Source: Rubrivivax sp. (GTDB taxonomy: Bacteria; Pseudomonadota; Gammaproteobacteria; Burkholderiales; Burkholderiaceae_C). From it: 64,000 bases of DNA. Positions 28,014-35,041 of the stretch are shown one piece after another (position 1 is the first letter of the stretch; each line of letters starts with the position of its first letter). A program made the position numbers and the translations under genes. Where the stretch lies: NCBI GenBank assembly GCA_020248915.1, contig JADCGP010000014.1, positions 1 through 64,000 of the forward strand, in the 5' to 3' direction. Below the pieces are notes generated by a model that did not search any database, was not told the DNA's origin, and worked only from the letters and a program-made list of their open reading frames with translations.

Positions 28014-28349
28014 ATGAACGACCTGCGCCTGAAGCCTTTCGATTTCCAGGCCGCCGTGGCCCGCGCGGGCCTGCGGCCCGACGGCATGCCGCGCGCCGAC
28101 GCCGTCGGCGGGCCGTCGGCTGCCCAGGGCGGCTTCAAGGTGGCGATGAACGAGGCGCTGCAGAACGTCAGCCGCGGCCAGTTCGAGGCCCAGAGGCTGC
28201 AACGCGAACTCAGCCTGGACAACCCGAACGTCAGCCTCGAGGAGACCGTGCTGGCGATGCAGAAGGCCCAGATCGGCTTCCAGGCCACGCTGCAGGTGCG
28301 CAACCGGCTGCTGCAGGCCTACAGCGAAATCATGAACATGCAGGTCTGA
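28014..28349 (+). CDS. fliE: flagellar hook-basal body complex protein FliE
   Basis: A 111-residue junction protein between MS-ring and rod. The conserved C-terminal half is clear (NEALQNVSRGQFEAQRLQRELSLDNPNVSLEETVLAMQKAQIGFQATLQVRNRLLQAYSEIMNMQV). Length is normal. It is divergent from fliF, with about 173 bp between them, and convergent with the pilin-like genes. Confidence 0.95.
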   Translation: MNDLRLKPFDFQAAVARAGLRPDGMPRADAVGGPSAAQGGFKVAMNEALQNVSRGQFEAQRLQRELSLDNPNVSLEETVLAMQKAQIGFQATLQVRNRLLQAYSEIMNMQV

Positions 28350-28362
28350 GGCCTTCGGCCTC
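28348..28362. terminator. small hairpin between fliE and the pilin-like operon
   Basis: GAGGCC and GGCCTC flank a three-base loop just at the fliE stop, between two convergent units. No T-run follows on either strand. Confidence 0.3.
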
Positions 28363-28369
28363 TGGCCTC

Positions 28370-28882
28370 TCAGCAGGCCGGGAAGTGGACCGAAGCGCCC
28401 TCCGGGCTGCAGATCCGGGCGCGTCCCATCGGTCCGACCGAGACTTCCAGCGCCTCGCTGCCCGCCGCCAGCCGTGCCCCCAGCGGCGCGTCGGGCAGGC
28501 CCTCGGCACTGAAGACCAGCGCCCCGGCGCGCTCCAGCCGCACCCCCCTGAAGTCGCCGGCCCCATGCTGGCGCAGCGCGCAGTCCGGGGCCTGGCGGCA
28601 GTCGCAGCCCGGCGTCGTGGCCACCGACCAGCACCAGTCGGTGCCGGCCTGTGGTGCCACGTGCACGGGTTGGCGCCTGCGTACCGCCTCGAATCGGGCC
28701 TCGGCGAGGTCGGCCGCCAGTGTCTGAGCCGCGGCCTGCAGCCGGTGGCGCTCGAGCAGGCGCGTCGCGGGCGGGACGGCGATCGAGGCCAGCACGGCCA
28801 GCAAGGCCAGCGCGACCATGATCTCGACCAGCGTGAAGCCGCGCTTGCAGCCGCTGCCGGGAGTGCCGGGCCCTGCCTTCAT
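28370..28882 (-). CDS. type IV pilin-like pseudopilin (GspH/FimT type)
   Basis: A 170-residue prepilin-like protein. The leader ends KRG with FTLVEIMVALALLAVLASIAVP following, a textbook prepilin peptidase site and N-terminal helix with the conserved Glu at +5. The rest (RHRLQAAAQTLAADLAEARFEAVRRRQPVHV, then four Cys in CWSVATTPGCDCRQAPDCALR) fits GspH/FimT minor pilins. ATG at 28882 overlaps the stop of the second pilin gene by one base. It is unexpected in a flagellar operon. Confidence 0.88.
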   Translation of the reverse strand: MKAGPGTPGSGCKRGFTLVEIMVALALLAVLASIAVPPATRLLERHRLQAAAQTLAADLAEARFEAVRRRQPVHVAPQAGTDWCWSVATTPGCDCRQAPDCALRQHGAGDFRGVRLERAGALVFSAEGLPDAPLGARLAAGSEALEVSVGPMGRARICSPEGASVHFPAC

Positions 28883-29295
28883 CAACGGCCCCAGCAACGC
28901 GCGCTCGGGCCGGTACGGACCAGCCCCTGGCGCACGTCGAGCGTCAGCGTCGGGCACTCGAAGTCCCGCTCCTGCGTGCCCACCGCATGGGCGTGGGCGA
29001 CGTAGGCATCGGCGTCGCGCGGCACCAGCTCGATCCGGTAGCGCCCCTGCGGACTGGCGGTGGCGCCGCCCAGGGCGGCCAGGCTGCTCGCGTACCAGCC
29101 GATCGTCTGGTGGTGCCGCTCCTGCCGGGCCTGCAGCGCCGTCAGTGCCGCGGCGCCGTCGGCGCGCGCCGCGCGCAGCAGGTAGGACTGCCACGCCGGC
29201 AGCGCCACCGCGGCCAGCATGCCGGTCAGGGCCACCACCAGCGCGAGCTCCACCAGCGTGAAGCCGCGCGGCGCCGGCAGTCCGGGAGCGCGCAT
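28882..29295 (-). CDS. type IV pilin-like protein (PilE-type minor pilin)
   Basis: A 137-residue prepilin. The leader MRAPGLPAPRG precedes FTLVELALVVALTGMLAAVALPAW, with Glu at +5. The following SYLLRAARADGAAALTALQARQERHHQTIGWYA and a C-terminal Cys pair (FECPTL; SARCWGR) resemble PilE/minor pilins. It overlaps by one base both the PilZ gene upstream and the FimT-like gene downstream, so the three are translated as one unit. Confidence 0.88.
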   Translation of the reverse strand: MRAPGLPAPRGFTLVELALVVALTGMLAAVALPAWQSYLLRAARADGAAALTALQARQERHHQTIGWYASSLAALGGATASPQGRYRIELVPRDADAYVAHAHAVGTQERDFECPTLTLDVRQGLVRTGPSARCWGR

Positions 29296-30053
29296 CAGTC
29301 CAGCACGAACAGCCGGCGCCGCTTCTGGGCCCGGTCGATCCAGCGCTGCAGGCTGCGTTCGGCCGCCGGCTCCAGCCGCCACCCGCAGCCCACGCGCACG
29401 CCTCGCCCGGGGCGGCGGCCGCCGAGCACGCTCAGGTGCTGCAGCAGCAGCGTGGCCTCGAAGTGCGTCTCGGCGTCCAGCGTGATCGCGGTGCCGGGCA
29501 GCTCGGAACCCGGGAGCAGCAGCGGCTGTGCCTCGGGCAGCCACAGCGCGCAGCCGCCGCCGCTGACGTCCAGCACGCGCAGCAGCATCTGCGCCCCGGG
29601 CCGCATGGGGTGGGGCAGGCACGCGACCGGACCCTGGCTCTCGTCGGTGCGCACGCGATAGTGCTGGCGGCGCTGGAAGCGGTAGATCTCGGAGGGCGTC
29701 GCGCACTGCAGCACGCTGGCATGGGTGCCGCGCACCAGCACCAGCCCGCGCAGATCGAACTGCAGCTTGACCGCCTCGATGTAGGCCACGGCCAGCGCGT
29801 CGTCGTGATCCAGCAGCTTCTGCAGCGCCGCGGCGCCCGTGTCCACGGCCAGCGCCAGCACCGCATCGTCCACCGACCACAGCGTGGTGTTCAGCGACGA
29901 GCCGTCGGGGCCGGTGACGACGATGGTCGCGCCGGCATCGCGCAGCTGGCGCAGCAGCGCCAGCCGCTCCCGGGGGTTGCCGACGCGGAACTCCGACCAG
30001 GCGTTGGCACCGTCCAGCGGGTCGAGCTCGGCGGGGCGGGTGTCGGCGAACAT
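29295..30053 (-). CDS. ycgR: flagellar brake protein YcgR (PilZ domain)
   Basis: A 252-residue two-domain protein. The N-terminal YcgR domain (about 15-115) is followed by PilZ at about 120-240. The c-di-GMP motif is visible as RFQRRQHYRVR and DVSGGGCALW. YcgR proteins slow the motor at high c-di-GMP by acting on FliG or MotA. It lies 17 bp after fliT and is coupled to the pilin-like genes, which suggests c-di-GMP-linked surface behaviour. ATG at 30053 was chosen; upstream in-frame sequence overlaps fliT. Confidence 0.88.
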   Translation of the reverse strand: MFADTRPAELDPLDGANAWSEFRVGNPRERLALLRQLRDAGATIVVTGPDGSSLNTTLWSVDDAVLALAVDTGAAALQKLLDHDDALAVAYIEAVKLQFDLRGLVLVRGTHASVLQCATPSEIYRFQRRQHYRVRTDESQGPVACLPHPMRPGAQMLLRVLDVSGGGCALWLPEAQPLLLPGSELPGTAITLDAETHFEATLLLQHLSVLGGRRPGRGVRVGCGWRLEPAAERSLQRWIDRAQKRRRLFVLD

Positions 30054-30070
30054 CGCGTGCCCGTGCCGGG

Positions 30071-30388
30071 TCAGTGCAGCGTGCGGCTGCGACCGGCCAG
30101 GGTGTCCTCGAGTTCGCCGAGCCAGGGTTCGGCCAGCTGGCGCACCTCGGCATCGTTGACCAGGATGCGCTGCATCAGGCGCGACTTGGTCCGCGCCGCC
30201 TGCTTCGCGGCCTGCGCGTCGGACGGAGGGTTGGCCTGGTCGGCGGCGTGCCGCAGCTGCGTGATCAGCAGCACGCAGGCGCCTTCGAGCTTGACGACGC
30301 GGTCCCAGTTGCCGGCACGCGCCGCGGCGACCATGTCGGCGCTGGCGCGCTCGATCGCCTCGTAGTAGGGGAGCAGTTGCGGGTCCAT
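30071..30388 (-). CDS. fliT: flagellar protein FliT
   Basis: A 105-residue all-helical export chaperone. Sequence LLPYYEAIERASADMVAAARAGNWDRVVKLEGAC and the LNDPEVR-like block VNDAEVRQLAEPWLGELE fit FliT, the FliD chaperone. It is located directly after fliS, the usual position, with 18 bp between. Confidence 0.85.
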   Translation of the reverse strand: MDPQLLPYYEAIERASADMVAAARAGNWDRVVKLEGACVLLITQLRHAADQANPPSDAQAAKQAARTKSRLMQRILVNDAEVRQLAEPWLGELEDTLAGRSRTLH

Positions 30389-30406
30389 CGGGCGGCAGGG
30401 CGGGTT

Positions 30407-30844
30407 TCAGCGGGGGATGCGGGCGGCCGGGTGCTCGGCGATCGAGGCCCAGGCCTCGCGCAGCGGCTGCACCAGCCGCTGGCACTCCTCGAGCAGGCGC
30501 TCGTCGTTGCGCAGCTGCGCCTGCATCAGCCGCAGCCCGAGGTAGCTGTACAGGTCGGCGAGGTCGTGGGCGAGGCTGCCGCCGGACTGCATGTCCAGGC
30601 CGCCACGCAGGCCTTCCTCGACGATGCGGACCGCGCGCCCGATGGCCTCGCCCTTGACGTCGTGGCGTCCGTCGCGCATGGCGCCGCGCGCCATGGCGAG
30701 AGCCTCCATGAAGCCATCGAACAGCATCGTGACCAGCGCGTGCGGCGAGGCCATCTTCAACTGCGACTCGACCCCGACCTGGCGGTACAGTGCTCCAGGA
30801 TGGATGCGGGCCGGGTCGCGGGCGGCGGCGGTGGGTGTGAACAT
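30407..30844 (-). CDS. fliS: flagellin export chaperone FliS
   Basis: A 145-residue helical chaperone that caps flagellin before export. The family signature is clear (YRQVGVESQLKMASPHALVTMLFDGFMEALAMARGAM; GGLDMQSGGSLAHDLADLYSYLGLRLMQAQLRND). It begins a unit fliS-fliT-ycgR-pilin-pilin, and a strong sigma-28 promoter stands 34 bp upstream. Confidence 0.94.
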   Translation of the reverse strand: MFTPTAAARDPARIHPGALYRQVGVESQLKMASPHALVTMLFDGFMEALAMARGAMRDGRHDVKGEAIGRAVRIVEEGLRGGLDMQSGGSLAHDLADLYSYLGLRLMQAQLRNDERLLEECQRLVQPLREAWASIAEHPAARIPR

Positions 30845-30877
30845 CGGTGCGGGCCGGAAGCGTCGGTGATGCTTCCG

Positions 30878-30904
30878 TTATCGGTCCGCCGCGTTCGCAC
30901 TTGA
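30878..30904 (-). promoter_or_regulatory. sigma-28 promoter of fliS
   Basis: On the minus strand TCAA (30904-30901) is followed after 15 bp by ACCGATAA (30885-30878), seven of eight matches to GCCGATAA. It is the best FliA promoter in the window, located between fliD and fliS. Confidence 0.78.
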
Positions 30905-30914
30905 GACGGGGCGG

Positions 30915-32378
30915 CTAGCTCCCGCTCCGGGCCTGCATCGCGGTGATCTGCTGCGTGACGTAGCTCTGCAGCGCGTTGAGCCGCGACAGGTTGGAGTCCA
31001 TCGCGCTGAACTGCGCGACCAGCCGCTCGCGGTAGCGCTCGACCCGGTCCTCGTAGCGCGCCTGCTGCTGCTGGTTGCGAGTGACCTGCAGCCGCAGCCC
31101 GTCGGTGCGCGTCGCCAGCGCCCCGGCCGTGCCAAGCAGGTCGGTCGCCAGTGCCGACATGCGGCGCATGAACCCGTCGTTGGCCGGGGTCGCGGTGTCG
31201 ATGTTCGAGAAGGCCTTCCGCAGCCTGGTCAGATCGCCCATCGCGCTGTCGAGCCTGGCGGCGTTGACCGACAGGGTGCCGTCGCGCTGCAGCTGCAGAC
31301 CGATGTCGGACAGCCGCTGCAGATCCGGCGTGGCCGAGGAGGGCGTGTTGATGACGCCGCGCAGCCGGGTCAGCAGCGTGCCGACGGCCGAGTCGCCCTG
31401 CAGCGGCCCGCCGATCTTCGAGGTGGCGTCGTAGCGCGTCTGGGTGGCGATCTCGCGCGCCAGCGCGTTGTAGCTGTCGGCGAACTTCTGCACCGCGTCG
31501 CGCACCGCCGTGCGGTCGTTGGTGACCGCGATGTCGACGGTGCCGGTGGTGACCTGGCGCAGCTGCAGCGTCAGGCCCTCGATCACGCCGGTCAGCTCGT
31601 TGCTCGGGCTCTGCACGGCGATGCCGTTGACCACCGCGGCGGCGTTCTGCGCGCCGTGCGCGTAGCCCATGCCGGTCGCGCCGGCGTCCGGGTCGAAGGC
31701 CAGGCGCGACAGTCCGGACGCGTCGGTGTTGTTCGAGTCGGCGTCGGACACGGTCACGCGGAAGCCGTTGTCGGCGCCGCTCGCGCTGCTGCGCAGCGAC
31801 AGCCGGCTGCCGTTGACGTCCGTCACGATGCTCGCGCTGACGCCTCCGCCGAGCGAGTTGATGCGGTCACGCACGTTCTGCAGGGTGTCGGCCGGATCGA
31901 CCGCGATGGTCAGCGCCGTCGCCCCCGCTCGCGGGGTGAAACCCGACGGAAGCACCGCCGGCGCCACCGGGGGTGTCCAGCTGCCGAGCTCGATGGTCAG
32001 CGTTCCGCCGCCGACCAGCGCGGTCGGTCCGGTGAACGTGCTGCCCGAGACCAGCGTCTGCGGCGAGGCGAGCCGACTGACGCTGACCGCATAGCTCCCC
32101 GGCGCCGCGCTGCCGCCGCCCACCGGGGACACGGCCGCGTCGTTGTTGGAGCTGGCCGAGGAGCGCGTCCACAGCGAAGTGCCGGTCAGCGCGCCGGCCG
32201 CATCGCGCACGCCGGACAGCAGGCTCTGCAGCTTGCCCAGCGCCGAGACCTGCGCGTTGAGGTCGCTCGCGCGTGCCTTGAGCTGGTCGATTGGCTTGCG
32301 CTCCAGGGCCACCAGCTGGGTGACCATGGAGTTGATGTCGATGCCGCTGCCGATGCCCAGCGAAGTGATGGTGGCCAT
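30915..32378 (-). CDS. fliD: flagellar filament cap protein FliD
   Basis: A 487-residue cap protein (HAP2). The N terminus ATITSLGIGSGIDINSMVTQLVALERKPIDQL and the C-terminal coiled region (RYEDRVERYRERLVAQFSAMDSNLSRLNALQSYVTQQITAM) are the FliD-N and FliD-C hallmarks. It folds flagellin at the filament tip. It has its own sigma-28 promoter and is followed by fliS. Confidence 0.95.
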   Translation of the reverse strand: MATITSLGIGSGIDINSMVTQLVALERKPIDQLKARASDLNAQVSALGKLQSLLSGVRDAAGALTGTSLWTRSSASSNNDAAVSPVGGGSAAPGSYAVSVSRLASPQTLVSGSTFTGPTALVGGGTLTIELGSWTPPVAPAVLPSGFTPRAGATALTIAVDPADTLQNVRDRINSLGGGVSASIVTDVNGSRLSLRSSASGADNGFRVTVSDADSNNTDASGLSRLAFDPDAGATGMGYAHGAQNAAAVVNGIAVQSPSNELTGVIEGLTLQLRQVTTGTVDIAVTNDRTAVRDAVQKFADSYNALAREIATQTRYDATSKIGGPLQGDSAVGTLLTRLRGVINTPSSATPDLQRLSDIGLQLQRDGTLSVNAARLDSAMGDLTRLRKAFSNIDTATPANDGFMRRMSALATDLLGTAGALATRTDGLRLQVTRNQQQQARYEDRVERYRERLVAQFSAMDSNLSRLNALQSYVTQQITAMQARSGS

Positions 32379-32441
32379 GCCTGTCCTTGCTCGAGGAGGA
32401 GGAGGCGCGGGCCGCGGCGCTGCACGCCACCTTCGAGGTCG

Positions 32442-32468
32442 ATATCGACCGGCGGCGCGCCGGCTTGA
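32442..32468 (-). promoter_or_regulatory. sigma-28 promoter of fliD
   Basis: TCAA, a 15-bp spacer and GTCGATAT (six of eight matches to GCCGATAA) on the minus strand, 64 bp before the fliD start. Confidence 0.65.
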
Positions 32469-32526
32469 GCGCCGGCCCGGGGCGGGCCGGCGGTGCCGGG
32501 CGGCGGGGGGGCCGCCCGTGAGAGGC

Positions 32527-33393
32527 TCAGCGCTGCAGCAGCTGCAGCACCTGCTGCGGCAGCTGGTTGGCCTGCGCCACCATGGCGTTGCCCGCCTGCT
32601 GCAGGATCTGGGCGCGCGACAGGTTGGCGGTCTCGGCCGCGTAGTCCGCGTCCATGATCCGGCTGCGGGCGGCGGCCTGGTTTTCCACCGCCACCTGCAA
32701 CGTCGAGATCACGTTCTCGAAGCGGTTCATCACCGCACCCCAGGTGGCCCGCTCGGTGTTGATGGTGTCCAGCGCACTGTCGATCGCGCTGATGGCGGCC
32801 AGCGCCGCGGTGCCGTCCGAGCCCGTGATCCCCGCCGTCGGCGGCGTGCTGGCGGCCGCGCCCACGGCGGCAGTGAGGCTGTTGGCAACGGCGGTCCAGG
32901 CGAAGCCGGCCACCGTGATCTGGTCGAGCGTGGTGCTCGTGCCGGCGCCGACCTGATAGGCGGTGCTGGCCGAGTTGGCCAGGATGTTGAGGTTGTTGAA
33001 CCTGGTGCCTTCCAGCGTACGCGACGCCTCGGCGGCCATCTGCATGTACTCGGTGTTGAGCGCTGCGCGGTCGCCGGTGTTGTTGGTGGTGTTGGCGGCC
33101 TGCACGGCGAGCTCGCGCATGCGCTGCAGGATGTCGCCGACCCGGCCGAGCGCGCCCTCGGCGACCTGGCCGAGCGAGATGCCGTCGTTGGCGTTTCGCA
33201 TCGCGACGCTCATGCCGCGCACCTGGGTGTTCATGCGCTCGCTGATGGCGAGGCCGGCGGCGTCGTCCTTCGCGCTGTTGATGCGCAGGCCCGAGCTGAG
33301 GCGGGCCATCGAGGTCGACAGGAGGTTCTGGCTGCTGTTCAGGCTGCGCTGCGCGTTCAGCGAGACCAGGTTGGTGTTGATCGTCTGCGGCAC
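32527..33393 (-). CDS. fliC: flagellin (downstream copy)
   Basis: A 288-residue flagellin, short because the D2/D3 region is reduced. The N-terminal D0/D1 (PQTINTNLVSLNAQRSLNSSQ; LSSGLRINSAKDDAAGLAISERM) and C-terminal D1/D0 (SRIMDADYAAETANLSRAQILQQAGNAMVAQANQLPQQVLQLLQ) are intact. The start is GTG at 33393, chosen because it aligns with the ATG of the second flagellin and has gaggag 8 bp upstream. It is highly similar to the next gene. No convincing sigma-28 promoter was seen in the 208 bp between the two copies. Confidence 0.95.
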   Translation of the reverse strand: MPQTINTNLVSLNAQRSLNSSQNLLSTSMARLSSGLRINSAKDDAAGLAISERMNTQVRGMSVAMRNANDGISLGQVAEGALGRVGDILQRMRELAVQAANTTNNTGDRAALNTEYMQMAAEASRTLEGTRFNNLNILANSASTAYQVGAGTSTTLDQITVAGFAWTAVANSLTAAVGAAASTPPTAGITGSDGTAALAAISAIDSALDTINTERATWGAVMNRFENVISTLQVAVENQAAARSRIMDADYAAETANLSRAQILQQAGNAMVAQANQLPQQVLQLLQR

Positions 33394-33550
33394 GTTCGAG
33401 CTCCTCGGAGGATCGGCGTTCGTCGGCGGAACGCCCACGATGCGGGCGGCCCGGGATTTCAGCCTTCAGCTTAGGTCGGCGTGCATGCGTGCGATCGGTC
33501 GAATAGCCGCCTTGGGATGCGGCTGTTTTGCGCCGGGAGCAGCGGCGACG

Positions 33551-33581
33551 AAAAAGGGGCCTGCCGAGAACGGCAGGCCCC
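33551..33581 (-). terminator. intrinsic terminator of the upstream flagellin gene
   Basis: On the minus strand an 11-bp perfect GC-rich stem (GGGGCCTGCCG / CGGCAGGCCCC) with a four-base loop is followed by TTTTT. It lies 20 bp after the stop of the flagellin gene at 33602-34465. Confidence 0.9.
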
Positions 33582-33601
33582 CGATAGGGAGAGCAAGTCG
33601 C

Positions 33602-34465
33602 TCAGCGCAGCAGCGCGAGCACGTTCTGCGGCAGCTGGTTGGCCTGCGCCACCATGGCGTTGCCCGCCTGCTGCAGGATGTTGGCGCGCGACAGGTTGGC
33701 GGTCTCGGCCGCGTAATCGGCATCCAGGATGCGCGAGCGCGCGGCCGACTGGGTCTCCACCCCGACCTGCAGCGTGGAGATCACGTTCTCGAATCGGCTC
33801 ATCACCGCGCCCCAGGTGGCACGCTCGGTGTTGATCGTGCCCAGCGCGCTGTCGATCGCGCCGATGGCGGTCAGCGCGGCCGAGCCGTCCGTGCCCGTGA
33901 TCCCCGCCGCCGGCTGGGCGCCCGCGGCGGTGCCCACCACGGCGGTGAGGCTGTTGGCGGCGGCGGTCCAGGCGAAGCCGCCCACCGTGATCTGGTCGAT
34001 CGTGGTGCTGGTGCCTGCGCCGACCTGATAGGCGGTGCTGGCCGAATTGGCCAGGATAGAGATGTTGTTGAACTTGGTGCCTTCCAGCGTGCGCGACGCC
34101 TCCTCGGCCATCTGCATGTATTCGGTGTTGAGCGCCGCGCGGTCGCCGGTGTTGTTGGTGGTGTTGGCGGCCTGCACGGCGAGCTCGCGCATGCGCTGCA
34201 GGATGTCGCCGACCCGGCCGAGCGCGCCCTCGGCGACCTGGCCGAGCGAGATGCCGTCGTTGGCGTTGCGCATCGCGACGCTCATGCCGCGCACCTGGGT
34301 GTTCATGCGCTCGCTGATGGCGAGGCCGGCGGCGTCGTCCTTCGCGCTGTTGATGCGCAGGCCCGAGCTCAGGCGCGCCATCGAGGTTGCCAGCGAAGAC
34401 TGGCTCTGGCTCAGGCTGCGCTGGGCGTTCAGCGAAACCAGGTTGGTGTTGATGGTCTGAGGCAT
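33602..34465 (-). CDS. fliC: flagellin (upstream copy)
   Basis: A 287-residue flagellin paralogous to the adjacent copy. Differences concentrate in the central region (about 160-215) and the last residues (QNVLALLR versus QQVLQLLQR). The start is ATG at 34465. Its own sigma-28 promoter stands about 220 bp upstream and an intrinsic terminator closes it, so it is probably the major flagellin. It is divergent from the glycosyltransferase operon. Confidence 0.95.
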   Translation of the reverse strand: MPQTINTNLVSLNAQRSLSQSQSSLATSMARLSSGLRINSAKDDAAGLAISERMNTQVRGMSVAMRNANDGISLGQVAEGALGRVGDILQRMRELAVQAANTTNNTGDRAALNTEYMQMAEEASRTLEGTKFNNISILANSASTAYQVGAGTSTTIDQITVGGFAWTAAANSLTAVVGTAAGAQPAAGITGTDGSAALTAIGAIDSALGTINTERATWGAVMSRFENVISTLQVGVETQSAARSRILDADYAAETANLSRANILQQAGNAMVAQANQLPQNVLALLR

Positions 34466-34687
34466 ATCGACTCCGTTGGGTTAGGGACCACAGGCAGTGC
34501 CCTGCGGCCGCCGGTGCGCCGAACCGCGCCCCGCTGCCGCTTGCAACCCCCGCCGCCTGCCGCCTGCGCGGCCCTTGGCGGGAACTCGCCCGGGCCCCGC
34601 TGCCGCCGCCGGCACGCTGCTGGGCGCGCCGCGGTGGCCCGATGTGGTCCGGACCGCGTGCCTGCTGATGCAGACACGTTGGGCCCG

Positions 34688-34714
34688 TTTTCGACCCCTG
34701 CAGCGCAAGCTTTA
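34688..34714 (-). promoter_or_regulatory. sigma-28 promoter of the upstream flagellin gene
   Basis: TAAA (34714-34711), a 15-bp spacer and GTCGAAAA (34695-34688; six of eight matches to GCCGATAA) on the minus strand. It implies a leader of about 215 bases. The surrounding 34466-35041 region holds no gene. Confidence 0.68.
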
Positions 34715-34765
34715 GGGGGCCGCGGCGCCCGCTCTTCAGAGCGAGATGCGCCGGCGAAGGGCGCC

Positions 34766-34792
34766 AATTCGACGCCTCGGCTGTGAACTTGA
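34766..34792 (-). promoter_or_regulatory. second, weaker sigma-28-like site in the flagellin/glycosyltransferase intergenic region
   Basis: TCAA, 15 bp, GTCGAATT on the minus strand (four of eight -10 matches). It is 300 bp from the flagellin start and may be chance. Confidence 0.3.
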
Positions 34793-35041
34793 GCGCCATG
34801 ATTCGGCGATCTTTCACGAGGCCCGAGTGGCCGCTCATGCCATGGCAACAAGGATTCAAATCGACGCTTGGCAGCGCGCGGACGGGCGCGGGGTCCTCGA
34901 CGCGCGCGCCGTCCTGGATGTCGCCCGCGTCGGCTGCGCGTGCGCCCCGCCGCGCCTCGCCGCATGCACATCCCGCACGGTGTGCCGCCTCGATGTCGAC
35001 GCCTGCAAGGCGGCCACGCCGGCCGCGGAGAGCCTTGCACC

